In this document: one piece after another, positions 51,591 to 63,399 of the stretch
Layout: each line of letters begins with the position of its first letter
Numbering within the stretch: position 1 is the first letter of the stretch
NCBI GenBank assembly: GCA_035582835.1
Contig: JAYKAV010003429.1
Span: forward strand, 53,998 to 117,997
Length of the DNA: 64,000 bases
Source: Phoebastria nigripes
Lineage: Eukaryota; Chordata; Aves; Procellariiformes; Diomedeidae
Direction: 5' to 3'
Made by a program: the position numbers and the translations under genes
The notes under the pieces: generated by a model
Seen by the model: the letters and a program-made list of their open reading frames with translations, nothing else
Database searches by the model: none
Told to the model about the DNA's origin: nothing

Positions 51591-51956
51591 TACTATTTAC
51601 TCCTATCATTTGTTTGTGGCCGATAGGTAAGGTCAACAGAAAGGGCAAGCAAGTGGGTTTTGAAAATTTTGTGGGGAATGAGCGAGTTCCTGAGAGGAAG
51701 CAAGAGATGAAGGCTTATGGGTTGAAAGGAGGAAAACAGAGGCTCCTTAGACCTCTGATAAATCTGCAAATAGCATAGGCATTATTTTAAAAGTAGAAAC
51801 TGTATGTTATTAAGATCTTGCCAATACAGATTTGAATGATATTTGCAGTTGTAAATGAAAGCCATTACTAGGACACACTCTTAGATTGCTTACTGAAAAT
51901 TAAACCGGGAAAGCTTGCTGTTGCACTGATAGTTTTAAAAGTCTCTCTGATGGAAG

Positions 51957-51962
<6 letters not shown>
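51591..51962. other. Noncoding DNA, nothing recognised
   Basis: Moderately G-rich to about 51740, then AT-rich up to the A34 run. No poly-A-linked retrocopy could be recognised upstream. Confidence 0.4.

Positions 51963-51996
<34 letters not shown>
51963..51996. repeat. Poly-A run (34 A)
   Basis: Pure A34 run. If it is a retrotransposition tail, the body would lie to its left on the plus strand. I see no AATAAA just upstream or recognisable transcript. Confidence 0.9.
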
Positions 51997-51999
<3 letters not shown>

Positions 52000-53362
52000 A
52001 TGTTTCTAACCATGTATTTTATCTGTTTTAGGAATACGTTTGATATCATGGAAATTTTGTTTTTAGATAAGAGAATTGCGAAACTGGAGTAAGGTAGTTG
52101 TGGATGCCTTTCAATTGGTAATGTTATTACCTTTCAAGATTCAGAGCTCTGTTTTTGATCTTTCAGGATATGGTTTGAATAATGTGATTTGACATGCCTA
52201 GATATTTGATCTTGGTCTCCCAAATTTCTCCGTCTCTTTAATTTATAAGATTTCTCTACTTGCTATATTTTATTTAGGGTGATAACTTATTATAACAAGT
52301 AAAATGCTGTGTAAATGCTTTGAGAGAAAGACAATCTTTCTATTAAAGTACAATAGCTCATTAAGTCATCAGTTTTTGTTTCTTGTCCTGGCAGTTGCCT
52401 GGTTAGCAACAATGTATGTTGCAATTGTATAGTTACAAGTAATCTGACCTCCTTTCATTGTTTTTTATATGGCTGAGATTGAATAGTATTGGCTTATTCT
52501 TATGTGTCTCTTATGGAGACAGATACTGGGGGACACAGCTAACTTTAGAGGTGCTATAACAGTTGATATAGCTGGGGATCTGGTTTATGACTTCTGTGAG
52601 CTGTTCTGCCTTGAGAAGAAAAAAAAAAAAAAAAAGATTTACATTCATTTTGTGATTCTTTATTCCTATGGAAATTGAAGAGACCTTTTTTCTGTAAGAT
52701 GAATTTCAAATTTTCATATCTCTTGAGAATGAATTTCAGGCACTATGGGAGAACAAAAGAGAGCGTTTATAAGTAGGAAGAGTGCTTTCAGCCCAGACAC
52801 AGAAAACATGACACACACACACACCCCCCCCAGGTCTGGCTTGCTAAAAGGGTTACTAGTCTGTCATCTCTAGCACAGTTATCTCAGTACTTCTTTTGAG
52901 TGACATAAGAGGACTCAAATTCAGGCCTGTGAGCTGCAGATAACTTTTCCTGAGATCAAACAGAGAAAAGAATGTCTATTTCGGCTTTAAACATCGGATT
53001 GTAAATATAGTGCTGTTGTTCTTATTATTGACAAGTACTTCTTTGTACCTATTTCTCTGCACTCTCCAAATTCTATCATCAGCCATTAGCTCTCGACAAC
53101 CTAACAGGAGATTTTTTTATTTGCAGCAACTTTGAATGCTTGCCTTCTCTTTATGGCTGCTGCTGCTGTTAAAATATTTATACCCTTGATTTTAAATAAA
53201 TAAGGCCTCTATGTTTCTCTAAATCAATGTGGTTAAAAAACCTGTTCTCCCAAGGAATTCTGGATGAATGCCAATTTAGCCTTACAATAAAAAGGCACTT
53301 TCCTGCTGGAGATTTGTAAGCTCTATGGTTGAAATATAAGGATGATTCTTACAGTGGTTCTA
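51997..53362. other. AT-rich noncoding DNA with small simple repeats
   Basis: A17 at 52619-52635 and (AC)n passing into C8 at about 52812-52831. No gene or repeat family recognised. Confidence 0.55.
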
Positions 53363-53430
53363 GGGTAAATTAGGAGTAATTCAGCTGAAGTCAACTGGTA
53401 TTGGTGTAAATGAGATCAAAATCAGCCTTT
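53363..53430 (+). repeat. Candidate ancient amniote repeat fragment
   Basis: GGTAAATTAGGAGTAATTCA, CTGAAGTCAACTGGTATTGG and TGTAAATGAGATCAAAATCA follow the 'gaagtcaatgg...gtgtaaatgagagcagaatc' pattern common in turtle and bird DNA. Family name not assigned. Confidence 0.4.
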
Positions 53431-53989
53431 GCATATATGAAACAAGTACATATCTTATCTCAAGAGTCAAAGTGTAACACTAGAAACGTGTTGCAATAAA
53501 TTTTTCACTGAAGATTTGAACACTGGCAAACATTTCCCTGATAGCTGTCTTAAAAGAGGACAAGGGAAATTTAAAAGGATGTATCACGTATCAGTGGGCA
53601 ATGAACACAAAGGATTCTTTTGTTGTTGCAGCAATTGTTTACTTGAATCATGAGACAAATGGAACAGCTTGTGACAGAAGAGAAAAACATATCCTGTGTG
53701 AATTCTCTTATTCAGGAGGGAAGGATACCCCCTCTTTCAAAAACATCACTGTTATTGTTATGATTAATCATAGCATGCTTTACACGAACCCCATCCTTCA
53801 ATGGCACTTTGCTTCAGGGAGATGTCAAATGGCCCTCTCTGAAAAGAAATTGGTTTGCGAGTTTTACTGTCTGTTTTTCTTGGTTTCCTCATTTAACAGT
53901 CTGGAAGAGGCTTAAGTACTTATAGGGCATCCATCGCCATGGTATTAGAGAGCCATGTAATCAGCAACCCACTGCATTGCCCTGTAAGG

Positions 53990-54075
53990 TATGGAAATTC
54001 TATTGTCCTCATTTTATAGGTGAGCAGTAANTACACAGAGGAACTAAATGACATAGCTAAGGTCACACACATTGT
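53990..54075 (-). repeat. MIR-like (CORE-SINE) fragment
   Basis: TGTCCTCATTTTATAGGTGA, ACACAGAGGAACTAAATGAC and ATAGCTAAGGTCACACACA match, in order, the reverse complement of the MIR SINE region around 'gtgaccttgggcaagtca...cctcatctgtaaaat'. MIR is an ancient tRNA-derived SINE shared by tetrapods. Sequence to about 54160 may be a further decayed part. Confidence 0.65.
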
Positions 54076-54872
54076 CTTTGATTCAGTAGATATTTTGAAA
54101 GATCTGTCTTCTGTTGCTTCAGCTGTAGAAGCTAAGGATCCCACATATAAATCTGATCTAGGCACAGAGGGAGGAAGTCAGCAGGGAGAAGTAGACACTT
54201 TCAGGGCACAATTCATCTCATAGTAAAGTAAAAACGCAAAGGAGTTCAGATGAATCACATTGTAAAAGAGCCTGTTTCAAGAATCTAGATGATTAGCTGA
54301 AAGGTATTCTTCAATTACGAATGCCAGTATTTCATCAGATGATTCCTACTTCTAGTACCTTCTTTTACTAGATGAGATTTTTTGAAAGTACGTGAATGCT
54401 GGACAGCATTCATACTGAAAAATCCCACCTTCTTGCTAAGAATTCTTATCCTTAATGCTGCATGTTCTCACTGTAAGGAATTATAAATCCTTTTATCTAT
54501 CTTGTATTAGAAACAGTACATTGTGACTATGTCTTAATACTTTATTACAGTGCAAACTTCTATTGTACATCAGCTGCCATGACTGTAGTCAGACATTAAG
54601 AAATGAAATCTAAGAGTATAAACTTCCACTAATATGCACAGTAAAAATAAGTCTACTGTTTTTCTTGTGGAATTTTTGCTAATATAAGAATCTAAATGTT
54701 AGGAAGGGGTCCAGTAGTCCGTTATCATAGACACCATGTCATCAGATTTATTCTCATGACAACACTATCTCTTAATTTACAAAGTCATTTTACGTCTCTA
54801 TTTGTTTACCCCTGCTCTTCACCTTTTTCTCTCTCTGGTTTCATTCTCCTAAATGAAACAAGCTAAAATTTC
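54076..54872. other. Noncoding DNA, nothing firmly recognised
   Basis: The first 80 bp may be decayed MIR. The rest is AT-rich without recognised features. Confidence 0.45.
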
Positions 54873-55470
54873 CTAGTCTTCCCTAACAAGAGAGACTCCT
54901 GTCTTTTTTTCTTTCTGTAGTTCTTTTGATAAGAAAACTTGGTCTTTACTGATGGTACTTCCACTTTTTGTGTCAGGAGCAGATTGTATCAGCCCTTCGC
55001 ATATATTTATACCAAGGTCATTACTGAAAATATTATTTAGGATTAGTTCTGATATTGAATTGTGTGGAACCTCTCTCCAGCCCCATACTTCCCCTTTCAG
55101 CACCATCTATTCACTCCTTGAATCAACCTGCAGGTTCTATTAGCATATATTCTAGCTAAACTAAAATAATTTCCTATATGGCACTTCATCACATGCTTTA
55201 CTGAAGTCCAGAGAAATGAGATTTACTCCATTTCCTTTGCTTCTAAAAATGATGTAATTTACTATGGTAATCTCACATTATCTACCATTCTTAAAATTGA
55301 TGTGGCAGATCTTCCCATTTTTCAGTTGTCATGGTGTTATATTTTCCTTTTTAATTCTGTTTAATTCCTTCAGATCAATTCTTATAGATTTGTGGTAACT
55401 TGTGCTTGCTTTTCTCTCCTCTAAGATTGGCTGGACATTTATGACATCCCAGTCAGGTAGCACTCATCTC
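54873..55470 (-). pseudogene. Decayed CR1-family LINE reverse transcriptase (ORF2 fragment)
   Basis: Three reverse-transcriptase landmarks appear on the minus strand in the right order. 55454-55416 reads DWDVINVQPILEE, corresponding to the CR1 'DWK.ANV.PIFKKG' segment. 55226-55179 reads VNLISLDFSKACDEVP, motif A with its LDFSKAFD core. 55070-54972 reads VPHNSISELILNNIFSNDL and then SAPDTK, corresponding to 'VPQGSVLGP.LFNIFINDL' and the catalytic FADDTK box. The catalytic box is decayed (one Asp is lost), and stops and frame changes lie between motifs. The distance from the first motif to motif A (about 63 codons) is shorter than usual, so there are internal deletions. The copy is a dead polymerase relic of an ancient CR1/L3-like insertion. 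A 77-codon open stretch (54873-55106) is part of this relic, not a host gene. Confidence 0.85.
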
Positions 55471-55751
55471 ATACTTCACATATTTACAAAACTGGTTGGT
55501 GTTGAACTTGGATTTTTCCTCTGATTAATTGTGCCTGTTTGTCTGTAGTAAATGCCTCCCCAGTAAACAGCAGATATCAGACAAAGGCACATCGAGTATG
55601 GACAGGGAACCTTAGGTGATATGCAACAGAGTTAGCGTGAAGTTTAAGCAAGTATTTCTAGTTGGTGCTGTGACTGCTGCAGGCCATGCTGAGGTGGGCA
55701 TTTGTGCAGACAAGCGTTGCAGTCTTACTTAATCAGCCTTGTCAACAAGGA
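55471..55751. other. Noncoding flank of the CR1 relic
   Basis: It may contain further decayed CR1 ORF2, but no readable motif was found. Slightly richer in GC near 55660-55720. Confidence 0.4.
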
Positions 55752-55800
55752 GATCTTACTGCCTCTATCTTTTATCTGTAAAATAGTAGGACCCTGAAGG
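55752..55800 (+). repeat. Possible MIR/L2-like 3' fragment
   Basis: GCCTCTATCTTTTATCTGTA followed by AAATAGTAGGAC resembles the 'cctcagtttcctcatctgtaaaatggg' segment of MIR-type elements. Only about 35 bp match, so tentative. Confidence 0.35.
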
Positions 55801-55813
55801 TTTACTTTGTAAA

Positions 55814-55818
55814 CTAAC
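55814..55818 (+). repeat. Left target-site duplication (CTAAC)
   Basis: Directly precedes the TGTCACC end of the 905-bp LTR and is identical to 56724-56728. Confidence 0.85.
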
Positions 55819-55970
55819 TGTCACCTCCTGCCCAGAAGGAGGGAGAGGTGACTCAGATTCGCTGATTCCCTTTGTTGGATTAAGGTGAAATGACACTCAA
55901 GGTCTGTACATAAACAAAGACTTTTACTCCATAGCTAGGCTCATTGGTAAATTTTCTGGGTAGCAGAAAA

Positions 55971-55980
55971 GCTTATTGCT
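55971..55980 (-). terminator. LTR polyadenylation-like signal
   Basis: AGCAATAAGC on the minus strand, downstream of the pyrimidine tract and about 155 bp before the U5 end. AATAAG is one base from AATAAA. Confidence 0.4.
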
Positions 55981-56039
55981 CACCACTGCTGTGGGAGTTT
56001 ATGCCTTGCATTACTTACTAGAAAAAGGNAAAAAGAATA

Positions 56040-56098
56040 AAAGAAAGAGAGAGAGAAGAAGAGAGCGAGAGAAAGAAAGAGAGAGCGAGAAAGAGATC
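56040..56098. repeat. Purine/pyrimidine tract inside the LTR R region
   Basis: GAAAGAGAGAGAG-type purine run with a few GCGAG interruptions on the plus strand, so a CT-rich leader in the element's own transcript. Confidence 0.9.
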
Positions 56099-56195
56099 AC
56101 TGGTCCGGGTTCCAGCGTTGGTCCAGCCAATGAGGGTCTCTGGTCTGTAGGAGCGCTCCTTCAAAAGTTCCCACCCCATGGCACTTGCCTTCCCC

Positions 56196-56202
56196 TTTTA
56201 TG
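56196..56202 (-). promoter_or_regulatory. TATA-like box of the 905-bp LTR
   Basis: GGCATAAAAGGGG on the minus strand, with ACCAAT about 60 bp upstream. This spacing is normal for a retroviral polymerase-II promoter. Confidence 0.6.
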
Positions 56203-56217
56203 CCCGCCGTTCACTTC

Positions 56218-56246
56218 AAACTGCCCCTCTGCTACGGGGGCAGTTT
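56218..56246. repeat. Ten-bp inverted repeat in LTR U3
   Basis: AAACTGCCCC (56218-56227) and GGGGCAGTTT (56237-56246) are perfect complements around a 9-nt loop, between the CCAAT and TATA boxes. The hairpin is itself bracketed by direct GTTCACTTC words (56209-56217 and 56251-56259). Confidence 0.85.
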
Positions 56247-56723
56247 CGTAGTTCACTTCTATTGGTTCTTGCATGCCTCGTCTTCACTTAAAGTCACAGT
56301 GTCCTTTCTTTTTACGGCACATATTCAGTGGGGAAGGGGCTTTGTTGGGTAGGGGGCTTTTCCTGCTGGTGGGTGGGTTTTTTACTATGCTAATTAGGAT
56401 AGTTCATCCGTAGTTCAAGCAGTTTGTTCTCTTGGTGCTTATCTTACTTAGCATGTTTCTTTCCCCAAGGCCATGCCCAGTTAACTCTCTACAGAGGCTG
56501 CATTTCTTTATCTCACCAGAGCCTTCCTGGGATTCACCATCCGCCAGTCTTGCGAGTGTTTGAGACATTCCTTGGACAGGCTCAGGGGATCTCCACCCCC
56601 TGCTCCCTTATCGAGTTTCGAGTTTCGTCTCCTGTCGTCGTCCGCCCTCTTCTGAGAAAACAGTTCTTTGTTCCAGGGGGTTACAAGTTAGCCTTGGTGT
56701 TAGCTTCCAGTTGGTCTCCTACA

Positions 56724-56728
56724 CTAAC
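56724..56728 (+). repeat. Right target-site duplication (CTAAC)
   Basis: Directly follows the CCTACA end of the 905-bp LTR and is identical to 55814-55818. Confidence 0.85.
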
Positions 56729-57775
56729 ATAGACCCAGAGAATACACTGTTGATGCATAACCATTAGGACAAAGAATGTTTTTAATGTTACTGCCTTCTG
56801 GAAAAAGAGTACTGTGGAAGGGATATGCAAGCCAGCAGTGAAAAAATTACCAGGATGTCTGTGTCATTCCCATGTTCTTTGACAATACAGGGTAGCAACT
56901 GACAGAGCGTAAAGTTCCTTTGAAAGTCAGACTACTGAGAAGTTGCAAAGTGATTACCTGAGACTGTGAAATAGATTAATTAACAAAGAAAAAAAATGCA
57001 GTGCTTAATAAAAACTTTCATATTCAAGGTGTCTGCCAGGTGTTTTCTGCTTCTAGTGCTATTTTTCTCCCCACAGCAGGGAACAACATTTTCCATTTTA
57101 ATCAGGAATACTGCTAGCACTTAATGCTGGAATGGGGGACCAAATGCAACTTACCATGTAATCCATTTTTTCAAACTTTTTTGAAGGGTTTGTCATCTCA
57201 CCTCGCACTCAACAAGGCCATTAGCATTAGTGGAATTTTCCATTGTTGACTGTTTTTCAGTTAGTTGGCCTAGCCCACTGTCCTACAGCTACAGCTTTGG
57301 TCCCTTAAAACTGCAGAAATCCATACTGCTATGGTGACAGAGATCTGCAATACTGTGAAAGTGAATGCTGTCTCTGGTATTTCTATGAAATTCCATTCTC
57401 TTTTTGTGTCACAATGCAGAAAAAATGAAAATTTTCTCTAGAGAAATTGTCCTGAAACTCTTCAGCATGTGTTTTGAGACCATCTGAAAGCCTTGCTAGA
57501 GTGGGGGCTCTGTTCTGCCCAGATGGAATCCACTCACAATTAACAGAGCTCAGGAAAAATTAGTTTCTTCGATGGGCTTAATTTTTTAAGTAAAAAAGTC
57601 AGTGGTTTGATATAGCAATTAGTTTTAAAGAAATAATTGTGTAAAGAAAGGTTTCTTAATCTGTGTGCACACATTAAGAGATCAAAGTGATGAAGTGTTA
57701 TGGCAAAGCCAAGGGTAGGACATAGCTCCAGATTCAAATGCTAAATTTAGCTATCTACAATGAAGGTGTGTACAT
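56729..57775. other. Noncoding DNA, nothing recognised
   Basis: AT-rich, no repeat or gene recognised. Confidence 0.5.
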
Positions 57776-57860
57776 AAGAGTTAGGTGCCTTAACTTCCCC
57801 TTATGGTTAATGGAGATCTAGTCAAAACAGTCAGTATAATATAGAGAGCTGTTCATATTC
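57776..57860 (+). repeat. Possible ancient amniote repeat fragment
   Basis: GAGTTAGGTGCCTTAACTTC and TTATGGTTAATGGAGATCT resemble the 'ttaggtgcctaacttccattgaagtcaatggg' pattern found across bird and reptile DNA. Strongly decayed, family not assigned. Confidence 0.3.
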
Positions 57861-60800
57861 ACTTCTGTACATTTGGTTTGGTTAATTACTATATTGCATT
57901 GACTGGACCAATAGGATTGACAAGATCTCTGTTAATTAAAATGAGAGATTATAAAATACATGTATCTATGGTTCCCAGGTAGATTTATACATTGTAGATA
58001 TCTAAATTTTGAATCTGAATCTCAGTCCTATACTTGGCTCCTCTGTAGCACTTCATCACCTTGGTCTTTAAGTTGCAAATATACAAGACGAAACCTTCTC
58101 TTCGCATAATCAGTTCAGATGACTTTCTCTAGAGCTGAACCCTAGGGTGGAATGAATCCTACCTTACTTATGACTCTGTATTTAAGTAACCTTAAGTTTT
58201 ATACCTAAATGAAGTACAAAAAGAAGCCCTTCACTCATTTTAAGTGAAATCTGGTAACTAAATTCAGTGATATAAATGTGTAAGAGAAGGACTTATCATC
58301 CAGGCAGCTAGGAAGATGGTGGGAGGAAATAGTTTTTTGGAGAAAAAAACAGGAATACTGATGAGACCTGAGTTGAAAACATGTCAAAAAGAGAGTAAGC
58401 AGAACTATATATAGACAACTTGGAAACGTAGAGTCTTGAGCTGAAGAACTTGTAAAGGAAGAATTGGTGTGGCATATAGGGAAGCTAAATGCTAAAGGAA
58501 TGACTTGTAGTTCACAAGGGAATTGATCTGTTTCTTTCAGTACATGCCTTCCCAAATCAGGCTTGCTGGTAAAATTCATTTGGTGTTCTATAGAGACAAA
58601 AGACCCAGTTTTACACCCAACAAAAGCAGTAGCAAAATTCCAAGGAATTTTTCTCCTATTTCGAAGGAGAAGAGGTTATGTGTCCAATGAATGTGCGGAG
58701 AAACAGCTGCCTATTTCTGTTATCCCACCGAATAAATTGGTCTGGGATACTTCTGTTTGTCTACCAGTAAAGTAGTCTGGCATCTCAGATACGTCATTGT
58801 GCTCTTACGTGTTTGGCATTGTTTCTGAATGACTTGCTGCCTCTGAAGTTACCATTTAATAAATTATCTCACTTGATACAAGAGTAATAATCTTCTTAAA
58901 TGTGACTGTTAATTCCCTCATAACTACAATTTTATAATAGTTCCTCTTCTAAAGGTAAATTGTTGGCACAAAGCCATGCATTACTGGCTGGGGTTTGCAG
59001 GGAAAGACTGGGTGTCCTAACCCAGTGTCAGTGATCTTTTTCAGCGTTCTTCAGCTCGAATCAGTCATTGAACCCAAGCGCAGGACAAAGTCATTAATGG
59101 AACAATAATTCTTAGGTGTTTTGACAAGACTTTCTATAAATAGTAATTAACATCTGCACTGCAGTTCCTGTCAGGGAGGTGAAACAGTGGAAATGTTAAG
59201 TGAACTAAATCTGGCAACTGGAATTCTTCATTTATTTTTCATATTTTGGTAAATCAGCTTTTTTTTTTTTTTTTTTTTTCATAGTTTTTCAATTCTACAA
59301 CAAGTTCAGTAAGCACAAAGCTGTTCATACTGCCCATTATTTTCAGATGCTTGAATTCAATAAGCCTATAACATACCTCATTAAGTATGTGCCCAAAATT
59401 ATATTATGCATTGATTTTTTTAATTTTTTCTTTTTATTATTATTACAAGATGGAAAATAAAACCAGTGAATTCAAATATATGAAATTACTGTTTACCTTT
59501 ATGTCTCAAACTGGAGCAAAAAAAAAAAGTCCAGTGACCTGCCAAGTATTCGCAACTCTCATGTCTCATGTTATAGGAATTGTCAGATTCTTTATATGAT
59601 TGGGCAAGGAATATAAGTTTCTAGCCACATTTTATAACAAGGAAATTAATTCTAAGGAGGTAAGCAGGTCTCAAATCTTGTCTTTTGGTATTATACAAAA
59701 ACAATGGTTTAAGGAAAGCAAAACAACAGTTTGTCTTGGTATGCTCCTGCCCAAAAATGAACCAAATTTCCCAAAATTCCAATGATTTTTTTTGATTACT
59801 TGAGAAACCAAGCTGTGTACAATCATAAAGGAGAATGTAAAGAGCCTGTTACATCTGTAAGTGTTCATGATCTGTGCTCATAGTAACAATTCTTCCTTCA
59901 GCATCTCTCTCAATCCATTTTAATCCATTTAAAAATCAATAATATTTCTTGATATTTGTTTGCTTAAAAAAGTTCAGGCACCTGGAGATGCCAGCCAGGA
60001 TATTCCTCTAAATGTGTTAGTGGAGACCTACCATATGTGCACTTTGTGCACTAATTTCAAACAATCTTTTTACTGTGTACTTAGATTTGGATGTAACTTA
60101 AAGTGGCCTACTTTCTAGCTTCTCTTGCATGAATAAATATAATACAGTAAAAAACAAGTGTAAGAGGTGTGGAAGGCTTGGTTTGCTGAGATTTTTCATT
60201 AAATATAAAGAAGACAAAAGAAACTTTTCAGCCTCCATTAAATGTGGATTCACTATTCATGTGAAATATGGTTTGATTTCCTCTTTAGAATCACAAAGAT
60301 TTTTTTTCTTCAGTCTTCCAGGTAAGATTTGAAAGCCTGGAAGTATAGCTTTTGCCAAGGATTAGAATAGGACTGTGTCACTAACCAAAATTATTTGGAA
60401 AATAGTGTATACAGACATTGCTTCCATATTAATTTTCAGTATATTGTAATGTAATGACTAAATGCAGCACAGATTAATTTTCAAGCATGGTTTAATAAAA
60501 AGTAAGTGTTTTGACTCAGGAACATTTGTTTAATGGGAGTTTTACTGTAAACTATATAAGCTCATTAAGAGACTTATGGATATCTTTTCTGAAAAAATGA
60601 TGTAAATGAACATAGTTTTTAAAGAAAATGAAGGAACTGTAGCATGGGTGTAGCTCAGATGTAATGAAGGAAAGCACTTTCTAGTATTCTCTGTGTAATA
60701 TGCCTGCAGTTCTGACAACTCAACTGGCACTGAACTGAATTTTACAAAATGAACTAAATGAGATGCCGTTATACAAGCAGAATTAGGAAATGGTTCTTTT

Positions 60801-61660
60801 GCCTCTGGATTAGTTTAATGGCATCTTTGACATCTACGTCCTGTGAAATTTATCAAGCATACATTTTTGTGTAGAATGGAAGACAAAATCAACAATATAA
60901 TCAAGCTTACTAGGCACCTAATTTAAGCACTTTCTTCTGTTATGTACTTCAGTTATTCAGATTCATGTAGCTTAAGTCAGGAGAACGAGTTCCCATATTT
61001 AGGTCCTAATTCTGCAAAGAGAAATGTACTTCAGATGGTCTTTTCAGTTAAGCTACTTATTTACATAATAGNACTTACACATAAGGCATCTGCCACAAAT
61101 TTGCAACAAATTCAGTTTAACCTAAATTTGTTTTTGGTCTGAATTGTACTGAAGGAAAATAAGAAAACACAAAAGTGACAAACAACATATACATTAGTAA
61201 TAGGGCTTCATAAAAAAGATGCATTTCAACATAAAATTAGTGTTTGTTTAGACAGCTGTAATTAACCTAATTACGGAATGAATTTCATATTTCTGTGCAA
61301 AAATAGTCTTAATTATATTTCTTAATTAACATTGTGTTTTTAAACACCATAGTATATGTCTGCATTTTCGTTTTGCTCTTATATGAATTGCTGTCTGGAG
61401 TATAAGATTTGTAGCTTTTAGATATTGTGGGNTTTTTTTCCATTTTTCATTTATTCCTTAAAGTAGGCAATTGATTTTTCCTCTTTTTTATTCAAAAATC
61501 ATGGGGAAAATGTTTACTTTGGCACTTGCAGCTGTGCAGAGGTTAATTTAGTGCTAAGAAAATAATACTTAGGAAATAGGGCTGAGTGTTTAAAAATACA
61601 ACTAAGTAATAGAATTTGAAATGAAGCTACACTGATTGTTCCTGGTGGCAGCTTTATGTT
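57861..61660. other. AT-rich noncoding DNA
   Basis: Contains T21 (59259-59279), an A9 run near 59520-59528, and a short AGGTCCTAATTCTGCAAAG word near 61001 that may be a trace of an old amniote repeat. No gene recognised. The longest ORF is 114 codons (58235-58579, minus) without a known domain. Confidence 0.5.
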
Positions 61661-61735
61661 ATAAATTTGCTAAAGGTCACAAAGTTAATAACTTGGAACT
61701 ATTTTTCCCAAGATTAAAACCCAGACTTGTTACTT
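61661..61735 (-). repeat. Possible MIR-like (CORE-SINE) fragment
   Basis: TTTGCTAAAGGTCACAAAGT, then TAATAACTTGGAAC, then AAGATTAAAACCCAGACTTG follow the reverse complement of MIR around its tRNA-related head ('...aaggtcacacagc...gatttgaacccaggtct'). Confidence 0.5.
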
Positions 61736-63399
61736 TTGGAGAGAAACAAACTGACAACCCCAGCCAGGAGTGCCTCATAAAACTGTGGTTTGTTTGATTT
61801 GAGAAAAAGTGAAATTTATAGGAATGCAGAAATATACTGAAATCTGGGACCAAATTCCTGGAAGTCTGGAAAGGTTGTAGGACAGTGAAGTAAGTTATAT
61901 GCTTATGGTAAAATAACCTTTTCCATAAAAGTTAGTTTTAATGAAGAATTCTACTATTTGTGATTAAGTAAGAAGATAACTCTTGCTGTAGTCCCTATCT
62001 GGTTTCTGCGGTGGATAATCAGAGTAGTAANCTTATGTTTTGGAGACTCTGTAGTTCTCCAGCCTTTTTCATCAAGTTCTGTTGGACACTCAGCCTATCG
62101 CTATTTCTAGAACTTGCTTGAAAGAACGAAGTTTTATGCAACTTTAAAACATGTGGTGTCCTTTTAAAGAAAAAGATACATTTTATTAGAATACAATACA
62201 TCCTATAAACATATTCTTGCAACAGGATAAAGAAACCCATGTTCTTAAGCTAGCGAGTATATATTAAACTAATGGCCAAATATTATTATTAGTTATATTT
62301 CAAGATAACAGGAAAATTGGCAATACTTGGGGCTTACAGGAGAACTGGAGATATTTGGGGAGAATTACTGAATGACTCATTGAAGAAGATTAATATAAAC
62401 TAATAAAACTACTAAAATTTAATAGATGGTTTGGGTTTCATTAACCCTATGTATGGGCTGAGAATATCCTGGATAAGTACAGTAAATAAAGCCATATGCG
62501 TCTCTGAATATAAAGTTTTTCCCTAATTTAAAACTCAAATAGATTTGTGGTGCAGTAAATAACTTACAAAGATACTTTTTTTAATCTGACCCATAAATTT
62601 AATAATTTTCACTTTTTCAGTTTTGTGTTTTCCAGGCTTTTAATTGTATGACCTGTCCTACTTTAAAGTCTTCAGGAAATCTCAACAATCACAGTCTTCT
62701 CTCTCTTATAAATAGCAGCATTTCAGGGTCTTCCACCTATTTCAAAGCGTGGAGAACTAGAATCATTTTGAAGTATTAATTTTCTGAAAGAAAACTTGAC
62801 TATAGCAGGTTCCCTGCAGAAAGTCTCTTCCAGGTTTTACAGAATCTTCCTTCCTGAGTATGCTTGAGATGCACTGCCATTTGGGTATTTTGGATAGCGT
62901 AGCTGTCTGCTGGTTTATTCACTGGCTGCTAGAACCATTTTGCTTATAATGGAAAAACTTTATTCAAGTGCATTTTCAAAAGATCAGAGTGAATTAATCT
63001 AACATCTTCTGGAATGGCAACAAAGATCTAGACTCATCACATCCATTTTAAATACATAGAACTAGATATAATCGCCATCCATGGATTCCCTTTTTGTCAA
63101 TGGACAGAAACTCACACCTCCAGAAAGTGAGTCAGGTCTTCAGAGAGCTGAATCACTTCGTGCAAATGCTTCTCTCTCCACTGATAACAGAAGGAGGTTA
63201 GGATGACCGCATACCAAACTTGAGCACAGCAATTAAGTTGCTCATTTCGTGAGTGATTCCATTCACTTCAATATGCATCACTCTATTCCTTCCATTCTGT
63301 TGTTACATGAAGATCAAGGACTTAGATGGATAGATACAATATATATATAAAATATGTAGAAAGTAAAAATATAGAAAATATATGTGATATATGTTGCAG
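61736..63399. other. AT-rich noncoding DNA up to the CR1 5' end
   Basis: Nothing recognised. The last 70 bp (63335-63395) are ATATATA/AAAATATAG-rich and form the left flank of the GC-rich CR1 leader. Confidence 0.5.

Larger units (their letters stand above)
55819..56723 (-). mobile_element. Solo endogenous-retrovirus LTR (905 bp) with target duplication
   Basis: The element runs from TGTCACCTCC to GGTCTCCTACA and is flanked by perfect 5-bp duplications CTAAC, which fixes both ends and shows an integrase-made insertion. On the minus strand the order is U3 (TGTAGGAGACC start), an ACCAAT box (56261-56266), CATAAAA (56196-56202), a long pyrimidine tract (56098-56040), an AGCAATAAGC polyadenylation-like signal (about 55971-55980) and U5 ending GGTGACA. 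This resembles gammaretrovirus-type LTRs, but the class is an inference. Neither flank has an internal retroviral region, so it is a solo LTR. The N at 56030 lies in the R region. ORFs of 91 and 102 codons over it are incidental. Confidence 0.9.

Noticed and set aside
55976..56732. ORFs of 91 and 102 codons near 56 kb
   Set aside because: They lie inside the LTR and follow its purine tract and U3, with no retroviral protein motif.
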